From NCBI RefSeq assembly GCF_900205965.1, contig NZ_OAOF01000010.1, forward strand, positions 1-64,000: 64,000 nucleotides of DNA, given 5' to 3'. Within the stretch, counting starts at the first letter, position 1; each line of letters starts with the position of its first letter. This document shows positions 57,492 to 64,000 of the stretch, piece after piece. A program made the translations under genes and the position numbers. This DNA comes from Lacrimispora amygdalina. Lineage in GTDB: Bacteria > Bacillota > Clostridia > Lachnospirales > Lachnospiraceae. The notes under the pieces were generated by a model. The model did no database searches. It saw nothing but the letters and a program-made list of their open reading frames with translations, and had not been told where the DNA came from.

Positions 57492-59834
57492 ATGAAACAA
57501 AATGGAAAGAGAACTTTTAAATTATTCAGAAAATCCAAGGCACATACCATTTTGTATCAATTTATGGTGACGTATTTTATCGTATTATTTATCCCTTTAT
57601 TGATCTGCAGCGTTTATTATATAAGAATGATTTCAGTAATTGGCAATGACGATATACAGACCAGGAAAACAGAATTAAAGCATGCAGCAGTTTTAGTGGA
57701 TACCATGCTTAATGAATTTTCCTATCTGGGAGACAGTCTTGCTTCTAATACTGGTGTTAATAGTTTTAAGAGGATTTCTGATGCTTTTGATGGTCCGAAT
57801 TCCTATAAGGTTTATGAACTTCACAACATGCTTCCGGATCTATATGCCATTAATCAGTCTATATTTGACTATTTCATTTTTTTTGATAAAAGTGAAACGG
57901 TAATAAATAAGCAGATTGCTTATACATACAGGGATTTCTATGATCTCTACCTGCATGAGGAGAGGTATGAAAGTTACAATGACTGGTATCGGCATATGAA
58001 GGAAGATGAAGTGATCTATGGATTAAGTCCAATGGAAACTTATCAATACAAAACTAAGACCTCCCTGAATATGATTGCTTACACAAGACCTTTGATTTAT
58101 GGGGATTATAATGGTAAAAGCAGGATACAGATCATGTTTAAAGATACGGTATTAGAAACTTTAATGCCGGCACGGGCTGATAATAGTATCCAGTTTATAA
58201 AAGATTTTCATGGCAGGCTGATGTACTATAAAGCCCAGGGGGAGCCTGAAAAGTCCGACCAGGGAGAGGTAACCAGTGCAGTTGATAAAGTCATTACCCA
58301 GACTGAAAATCCTGAAAATCAGACAGTATTGATTGATAAAGAAAAATATCTGGTAATCCGGTATGTTTCAGATAAATCCGGGCTGGAATATTATATGCTG
58401 CAGCCAATGGTGGCAGTTAACAGCAGGAGCATGTACAGTATTTTCATGCTGGCTGTTTTTGTTTTTGCTGCAGTTACGGTTGGAATCATATTAAGTTATT
58501 ATATGTCCCGGAAAAGTGCCACTCCCATTAATGATATTATGAAAGAAGTTTCCCAAAGTACGAAACGGTTTCATGGACATCAGGCAGTATTTTTAAGTTT
58601 AAAGGAGACTTATAAACATCTTGTGAATACCAATACGGATATGGCGAGGGTAATTGAGAGCCAGAAACCGTTTTTGAGAAATGCTTTTTTAAACCGGTTA
58701 CTATATGGTAATTTCACTACAGAAGAGGATGCTTCCATAATTGCGGAGAATATTGGGCTGCTTCACAGAGACAGGTTGTTTGTCATCCTTGTTTTTCGTT
58801 TTAATGCGGATATCGATAAAATAGTAGAAGATGATTTAAAACTGATTAATTCCTGTATCCTTTCAATGATTGAGGTATTGGTAGAGGTACTTCCAGACAG
58901 CCTCTATACGAATCTTGACGGTGATCAGGTAGTACTGCTTATGAGTATCGAGAAGAAACGCAGAGAGTATTTTAAAGAAGAGACAGAACGAAAGATCAGG
59001 AGAATCAAGGAAGCAATGCCCTTAGATGTATCGGAGCAGTTCTTTGTATACGGGGGAAATGAAGTTGAGAGTCTGACAGAACTTAAGGATTCCTATAATA
59101 ACGCAGTTTATATGTTCCAGAATGAGAGGGGACAGATTGATAATACCGTTATCTGGTATATCAACAATTTTGTTAATATACCTTCCTATCCGCCCCAGGA
59201 TTTTTCGCTGAAACTTATGCATTATGTAATGGCAGGAGATAGTGAGGGACTCCACGATGCGCTTGAGGAGATCATTAAAAAGTATTTTATAGAGAACAGC
59301 CTTCCGGTTTACCTCCAGCATATGCTTTTGAATGAATTGCAGACAGCATTATTCCGCATAATCCGCCGGATTGGAACAGATGAATCGGAATACAGTGCTT
59401 ATTATAACAAATTAGAAGAAAATAATAATGCAACGCTGCTGAATCAGTTCACCCTCACTCTCAACCTGTACCGGGTGGTATGTAAAGGTGTCGGTGACAA
59501 AAAGAAGCTTAAGGATACTTCCGTGATTACAGCTTCCATTGCTTCCTATATTGATATTAATTACGGCGATAAAAATCTGTCCCTTACCAGTGTGGCTGAT
59601 ATATTTGGCATAAGTGAACCTTATCTATCCAGTATATTTAAGCAGTCCCTGGGAATTAATTTTTCTACCTACGTGGAAGGGGTAAGAATTGAAAAGGCAA
59701 AGGAATTTTTAGAGAAGACGAATTTGTCCATCGGAGAAATTTCCGATCATGTAGGTTATGGTTCGGCTAATTCTTTCTGCAGGGCTTTTAAAAGAGTAAT
59801 GGGAAGCAGTGCTTCCGAATACAGAAAAAAATAA
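57492..59834 (+). CDS. Membrane-bound AraC-family regulator (YesS type)
   Basis: A 780-residue one-component regulator. TM1 is at about residues 20-45 (FMVTYFIVLFIPLLICSVYY), then a 260-residue extracellular sensor region, TM2 at about 313-340, and a cytoplasmic linker. The C-terminal double helix-turn-helix AraC domain occupies about 680-780 (ending GYGSANSFCRAFKRVMGSSASEYRKK). Proteins of this layout sense extracellular oligosaccharides and activate the adjacent Lpl/Ytc-type transporter operon, here 59969 onward. The IS200 element sits in its upstream region and may alter its expression. Confidence 0.92.
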   Translation: MKQNGKRTFKLFRKSKAHTILYQFMVTYFIVLFIPLLICSVYYIRMISVIGNDDIQTRKTELKHAAVLVDTMLNEFSYLGDSLASNTGVNSFKRISDAFDGPNSYKVYELHNMLPDLYAINQSIFDYFIFFDKSETVINKQIAYTYRDFYDLYLHEERYESYNDWYRHMKEDEVIYGLSPMETYQYKTKTSLNMIAYTRPLIYGDYNGKSRIQIMFKDTVLETLMPARADNSIQFIKDFHGRLMYYKAQGEPEKSDQGEVTSAVDKVITQTENPENQTVLIDKEKYLVIRYVSDKSGLEYYMLQPMVAVNSRSMYSIFMLAVFVFAAVTVGIILSYYMSRKSATPINDIMKEVSQSTKRFHGHQAVFLSLKETYKHLVNTNTDMARVIESQKPFLRNAFLNRLLYGNFTTEEDASIIAENIGLLHRDRLFVILVFRFNADIDKIVEDDLKLINSCILSMIEVLVEVLPDSLYTNLDGDQVVLLMSIEKKRREYFKEETERKIRRIKEAMPLDVSEQFFVYGGNEVESLTELKDSYNNAVYMFQNERGQIDNTVIWYINNFVNIPSYPPQDFSLKLMHYVMAGDSEGLHDALEEIIKKYFIENSLPVYLQHMLLNELQTALFRIIRRIGTDESEYSAYYNKLEENNNATLLNQFTLTLNLYRVVCKGVGDKKKLKDTSVITASIASYIDINYGDKNLSLTSVADIFGISEPYLSSIFKQSLGINFSTYVEGVRIEKAKEFLEKTNLSIGEISDHVGYGSANSFCRAFKRVMGSSASEYRKK

Positions 59835-59968
59835 AGGGATATGAGATCGTAGAAGCCTTGAAAACAGCGGAGTCTTAAAATATGAATAGTGGGAAAAAAG
59901 TATTGTATATATATTTTTTTCCGTCAGTGTGCAATGATGAAAAAAAAGAAAAGGGAGAGGTGGATGAA

Positions 59969-60898
59969 TTGCAAATTCAAAAGAAAGGGAGCTTTACGAA
60001 ATATTTTTCTTCACACTGGCAATTATATCTTATGATGGCACTGCCTTTAAGTGTATTACTGATTTTTTCTTATGGTCCCATGTACGGCATTATACTTGCT
60101 TTTAAGAATTATAAGGTAAGTATGGGGATATGGAATAGTCCATGGGCGGACCATTATGGTTTTAATAATTTTATAAGATTCTTCAATAACTATAATTTTA
60201 AAGAATGTCTCCGCAATACCCTGGTGGTTTCCATCTATTCCATGGTGGTAAGCATACCCTGTTCCATATTTTTAGCAATTTCCTTAAATTACACGAAAAA
60301 TGTTTTATTTAAGAAAACAGCCCAGCTGATTACGTATTGCCCCTATTTTATATCTACAATTGTATTTGTAGGAATCATAAATATAATCATGGATAACAGA
60401 ACCGGTGTAGTCGGCAGTATTCTTTATAATCACTTCGGTATTAATGTACTGGGCAGTGCCGGATTGTTTCCTTCTCTTTATGTATGGTCAGGTGTCTGGC
60501 AGGGGATAGGTTTCGGCGCAATTATTTATATTGCCGCACTGGCTGGTGTGGATATGGAGCAGCATGAGGCAGCCATTATAGATGGAGCCACGCTGTTACA
60601 GAGAATACGGTTTGTGGATATACCGGCAATTATACCTACTGTGGTTATTATGATGATCCTAAATATGGGAAGCTTATTAAATGTGGGATATGAGAAGGTT
60701 CTTGCCATGCAGAACCAGAATAATCTGGCTGCTTCTGAGATTATCACCACCTATTCTTATAAGGTTTCATTGGTTTCCACTTTTCCGGATTATCCGTATT
60801 CTACCGCGATTGGATTGTTTCAGTCCCTGGTTGGGTTGTTTCTGATACTGGCCGCAAACAAAATCGCCAATAAAGTATCGGGAAATGGTTTTATGTAA
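59969..60898 (+). CDS. Sugar ABC transporter permease, LplB type
   Basis: A 309-residue permease with six predicted helices, opening with the family's LYLMMALPLSVLLIFSYGPMYGI segment and an EAA loop (EQHEAAIIDGATLLQRIR). TTG at 59969 is favoured because GGGAGAGG lies 8 bases ahead. A GTG at 59960 overlaps that site, and the ATG at 59882 would add a 29-residue hydrophobic-then-charged lead with no ribosome site. Confidence 0.9.
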   Translation: MQIQKKGSFTKYFSSHWQLYLMMALPLSVLLIFSYGPMYGIILAFKNYKVSMGIWNSPWADHYGFNNFIRFFNNYNFKECLRNTLVVSIYSMVVSIPCSIFLAISLNYTKNVLFKKTAQLITYCPYFISTIVFVGIINIIMDNRTGVVGSILYNHFGINVLGSAGLFPSLYVWSGVWQGIGFGAIIYIAALAGVDMEQHEAAIIDGATLLQRIRFVDIPAIIPTVVIMMILNMGSLLNVGYEKVLAMQNQNNLAASEIITTYSYKVSLVSTFPDYPYSTAIGLFQSLVGLFLILAANKIANKVSGNGFM

Positions 60899-60909
60899 AG
60901 GGGGAAATT

Positions 60910-61800
60910 ATGAAGAGTAGAAGAATTACACAGGATAAGGCAGTCTGTTTCATCAATTATATATTACTCACCCTGCTGTTAAGTGTTGTGTTATATCCGA
61001 TTGTCTATATTATCAGCTGCTCGTTCAGCAGCGGTAATGCGCTGATGTCTGGAAAGGTTAAACTCTTTCCGGTAGGATTCACCCTGGACAGCTATGAAAC
61101 AGTATTTAAATATAATTCTATCTGGACCGGTTTTAAGAATTCACTTACATATACAGTCTGCGGCGCTTTCATCAGTATAGTTCTTACGCTGTTTGCGGCA
61201 TATCCCTTATCCAGGTCTGATTTCAGAGGGAGAAAAATATTTACAGGAATATTTTTGTTTACCATGATGTTTTCCGGTGGATTAATACCAACTTTTATGT
61301 TAGTGAAGAATCTTAAAATGATTAATACCATGTGGGCGGTCATTTTACCCGGCGCAGTCAGTGCTTATAATGTTATCGTAGCAAGAACATTCTTTGATCA
61401 GACGATTCCAAAAGAATTACTGGAAGCCTCACAAATGGATGGCTGCTCTGATTTTAAATTCTTTTCCATGATAGTTGTGCCTTTGTCTAAACCAATTATA
61501 GCAGTTCTGAGTCTTTGGGTAACGGTTTCCATATGGAATTCTTATTTTAACCCTATGATTTATATTAATTCCACAGATAAATACCCTTTGCAGCTGGTAC
61601 TCAGAAAAATCATTCTGATGTCCCAGGTGGATCTGTCATCCGCCAATGTGGACCCGGCTATGGTGGCAAAGAACCAGTATTTAAGTGAGATGCTAAAGTA
61701 TGGGACAATCATTATCAGCAGTATGCCCTTGATGATTGCATATCCTTTTGTACAGAAATATTTTGTAAAGGGTGTTATGATCGGTTCTGTTAAAGGTTGA
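60910..61800 (+). CDS. Sugar ABC transporter permease, LplC/YtcP type
   Basis: A 296-residue partner permease, 11 bases after the LplB-type gene, with AGGGGGA ahead. It has six helices, the EAA loop IPKELLEASQMDGCSDFKFF and the typical C-terminus VKGVMIGSVKG. The system lacks its own ATPase gene, as usual for this family. Confidence 0.95.
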   Translation: MKSRRITQDKAVCFINYILLTLLLSVVLYPIVYIISCSFSSGNALMSGKVKLFPVGFTLDSYETVFKYNSIWTGFKNSLTYTVCGAFISIVLTLFAAYPLSRSDFRGRKIFTGIFLFTMMFSGGLIPTFMLVKNLKMINTMWAVILPGAVSAYNVIVARTFFDQTIPKELLEASQMDGCSDFKFFSMIVVPLSKPIIAVLSLWVTVSIWNSYFNPMIYINSTDKYPLQLVLRKIILMSQVDLSSANVDPAMVAKNQYLSEMLKYGTIIISSMPLMIAYPFVQKYFVKGVMIGSVKG

Positions 61801-61850
61801 ATGTGTAATTTTTAAAGTTTATATAGGAAGAAAGAGGAGGGAATTTAAAA

Positions 61851-63626
61851 ATGAGAAGGTTTTTTAACAAACGCACGATATCAGTAATAGCTTCAGCAGC
61901 TATGGCAGTATCACTTTTGGGAGGTTGCGGGAACTCAGGTACGAAAACTTCCGTTGCCAAAACAGATGATGCAAATTCTTCAGAAGATTCATTTAATTTC
62001 AAATCTGTGAAAGATGTGACTTTTCCACTGAAGCAAAAACTGGAATTAACAGTTTTTGTATATGCGACTGCGACTGGCGGCGGTACGTATCAGGATAACT
62101 ATGTAACCGACTGGATTGAGCAAAAAACCAATATTCATTTAAACTATGTATATGATTTAGATGGTGATGATGCAAAAACCAAATTAAATCTTGTTATGAC
62201 AGATAAAGCCAGCCTTCCAGATATCTTCCTGGCCACAAACTGGACGAAATCAGAAGTACAGTCTTATGGACAGCAGGGGCTGATCCTGCCCCTGAATGAT
62301 TATTTAAAAGATGCACCGAACTGGAATGCCAATAATGAAAAGAGTCCTGGAAGGAAAGCTGATCTTACGATGACTGATGGAAATATCTATACATATGGCG
62401 ATGAGAATGAAAGCTTTCATAATATGTTCCAGAACAGAATGTGGATCTATATGCCCTGGGTAGATAAGCTTAATGATGGTAAGGTACCCCGGACCACAGA
62501 AGAACTGTATGATTACATGAACAAAATTAAAACCCAGGATCCCAATGGTAACGGTGCAGCAGATGAAATACCTATGACCGGTTATATTGGCGGCTGGGCA
62601 ACCGATCCCACCGTCTGGATGATTAATTCCTTTATACAGTGTAACAATCCGTTAAGCAATACCAACCCTACGGTAGCAGCCGGGTTTGTGGTTAATAACG
62701 GAAAAATTGAGTATAACGTAATGAAAGACCAGTATAAAGATGCGCTTAAATACATGAATAAACTTTATAAAGAAGGCCTGCTGGATAATCAGACCTTTAC
62801 TCAGGATAATACCCAGTTTAATGCTGCTTTAAATAATGATGTCCATCTGGTCGGATTATATGCAGATGGCGGTGTGAATGCAGACGGAGATAATTTCTGG
62901 GCTAAAAAACCTGGTGACTGGCAGAACTGGGCATGTCTTGAGCCTGTTGCAGGACCTGACGGGGTCAGGCTGGCGGCCAGAAGTATTGCTACTTATTTTG
63001 GTTCTTCCATAGGAAGTATATCAGCAAATTGCAAATACCCTGTTATTGCAGCAGCATTATTTGATTTCATGGCATCAGAAGAGGCTTCCAATGTACAGGC
63101 ATATGGACCGGAAGGCTTTGGCTGGGATTGGACAAGCGAGGGAACTTCTCTGGGGGATGGTACTCCCAAATATGAAACACATACAATACCGGATGATTTT
63201 GACTGGGTTGGAAACGGATTTCCCAGAAATTATGCTCACAAGGCCTACACTGCGGATGCTATGGTAAGATCCAGTGACATTGCCTATCGTTCTGCCTTAA
63301 AGATTGAAAATCCAGATCTGGATGTCGAGTATGTATTCCAGAAAGCAGCAGAAAAATATGAGAAATATTCACCGGATATTAATACTCTGATTCCAAACTT
63401 AGCATTCGAAGGAGAAGACAGTCAGGCTGTTTCGGAGTATACACTGACCATTGGAGGATATGTAAACCAGGCTACGGTTCAGTTCATCACCGGAAATCTG
63501 GATATTGACAAAGAGTGGGATAATTATATCAGTAAATTAAAGGATATGGGAGCAGATGATTATATTGCACGTTATCAGAAATGCTATGATGCATATATGA
63601 AAGCGGAGGCAGGTAATAAGGAATAA
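61851..63626 (+). CDS. Extracellular solute-binding lipoprotein, LplA type
   Basis: A 591-residue binding protein. The signal peptide ends with the lipobox LGGC (Cys26). The mature domain is of the large family 1/LplA kind that binds complex plant or host glycans (for example rhamnogalacturonan or xylo-oligosaccharides). It follows its permeases and precedes a GH43 gene, pointing to a pentose-containing ligand. GAGGAGGG precedes the ATG. Confidence 0.93.
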   Translation: MRRFFNKRTISVIASAAMAVSLLGGCGNSGTKTSVAKTDDANSSEDSFNFKSVKDVTFPLKQKLELTVFVYATATGGGTYQDNYVTDWIEQKTNIHLNYVYDLDGDDAKTKLNLVMTDKASLPDIFLATNWTKSEVQSYGQQGLILPLNDYLKDAPNWNANNEKSPGRKADLTMTDGNIYTYGDENESFHNMFQNRMWIYMPWVDKLNDGKVPRTTEELYDYMNKIKTQDPNGNGAADEIPMTGYIGGWATDPTVWMINSFIQCNNPLSNTNPTVAAGFVVNNGKIEYNVMKDQYKDALKYMNKLYKEGLLDNQTFTQDNTQFNAALNNDVHLVGLYADGGVNADGDNFWAKKPGDWQNWACLEPVAGPDGVRLAARSIATYFGSSIGSISANCKYPVIAAALFDFMASEEASNVQAYGPEGFGWDWTSEGTSLGDGTPKYETHTIPDDFDWVGNGFPRNYAHKAYTADAMVRSSDIAYRSALKIENPDLDVEYVFQKAAEKYEKYSPDINTLIPNLAFEGEDSQAVSEYTLTIGGYVNQATVQFITGNLDIDKEWDNYISKLKDMGADDYIARYQKCYDAYMKAEAGNKE

Positions 63627-63656
63627 AAAGTTTGAATCAGAGCGGAGGTATCAATT

Positions 63657-64000
63657 ATGAAAAAACAGGCCTTAAATCCGTATCTTCCCTCATGGGAATA
63701 TATACCTGACGGGGAACCTCATGTATTCGGGGACCGTGTTTATGTATATGGATCTCATGACCGGTTCAGGGGCAATGCATATTGTTTAAATGATTATGTG
63801 TGCTGGTCGGCTCCGGCAGATGATCTGGGTAACTGGAGATATGAGGGCGTGATTTACCCAAAGGTATCTGATCCCCTTAATAAGGACGGCAGTATGTGTT
63901 TGTATGCGCCGGATGTGACGTTAGGTCCTGACGGACGTTATTATCTTTATTATGTGCTGGATAAAGTAAGCATCGTATCCGTTGCTGTGTGTGAGGAACC
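63657..64000 (+). CDS. GH43 glycosidase, 3' end outside window
   Basis: The first 114 codons of a GH43-type five-bladed propeller enzyme. The start reads NPYLPSWEYIPDGEPHVFGD, with the family's N-terminal aspartate, followed by YGSHD and LYAPDVTLGPDG, which carries the second conserved aspartate. Such enzymes are beta-xylosidases or alpha-L-arabinofuranosidases. There is no signal peptide. GCGGAGGT lies 9 bases before the ATG. The frame is open to the window end. Confidence 0.88.
   Translation, partial: MKKQALNPYLPSWEYIPDGEPHVFGDRVYVYGSHDRFRGNAYCLNDYVCWSAPADDLGNWRYEGVIYPKVSDPLNKDGSMCLYAPDVTLGPDGRYYLYYVLDKVSIVSVAVCEE

Overview
The window looks like a chromosomal stretch of a saccharolytic, strictly anaerobic Firmicute, most likely a Lachnospiraceae/Lacrimispora-type Clostridium. 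This is inferred from gene content and style: strong AGGAGG ribosome sites, frequent TTG/GTG starts, moderate G+C, anaerobic sulfatase maturation, hybrid-cluster protein, PTS and many sugar ABC systems. No rRNA, tRNA or CRISPR array was seen. Nearly all genes lie on the + strand; only a small membrane protein (31051-31539) and a ROK regulator (35855-37084) are on the minus strand.

Region 1 (1-16277) is a nonribosomal peptide cluster. It holds the 3' end of an NRPS finishing A-T-reductase, a stand-alone condensation-like acyltransferase, a 3546-residue NRPS with order C-A-T-C-A-T-C-A-T-R, a DUF362 protein with two 4Fe-4S motifs, and a type II thioesterase. It ends with an ArsR-family regulator that has its own promoter and a complete CzrA-like zinc-site motif. 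By-eye specificity codes suggest hydrophobic-Glu-hydrophobic, released reductively, so an N-acyl tripeptide aldehyde (or its cyclised or reduced form) is the expected product. Region 2 (16280-20720) is a beta-glucoside PTS operon: promoter, LicT/BglG antitermination site and overlapping terminator, antiterminator, EIIBCA and GH1 6-phospho-beta-glucosidase. Region 3 (20750-23775) has an SdpR/SdpI-type autorepressor and membrane protein pair with three evenly spaced operators, then a hybrid-cluster protein.

Region 4 (23950-46310) is the most unusual part. A glucose-6-phosphate-isomerase-like enzyme, a five-gene peptide/oligosaccharide ABC transporter, a GH3 glycosidase and two Cys-type sulfatases are followed by a class II aldolase, a TIM-like isomerase, a LarA-like nickel-pincer racemase/epimerase, a PfkB kinase, a LarC1-like nickel-insertion protein and an anaerobic sulfatase-maturating enzyme. 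A ROK repressor sits in the middle, and related A/T-rich palindromic elements lie in the three main promoter regions. This reads as one regulon for uptake, desulfation, hydrolysis and glycolytic-type cleavage of a sulfated glycoside, with a nickel-pincer enzyme inverting a stereocentre. I know of no described pathway with this exact set.

Region 5 (46345-48271) is a decayed sugar permease remnant and an apiosidase-like (DUF4038) glycosidase. Region 6 (48392-56512) is a sucrose/fructoside locus: LacI repressor, CUT1 ABC transporter, GH32, sucrose phosphorylase and an HD-domain hydrolase. One permease start there is disturbed by an A7 tract. Region 7 is an IS200-type insertion (about 56655-57445) with a structured non-coding tail. 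Region 8 (57492-64000) is a membrane-bound AraC-type regulator, an Lpl/Ytc-type ABC transporter and the start of a GH43 glycosidase cut by the window edge.
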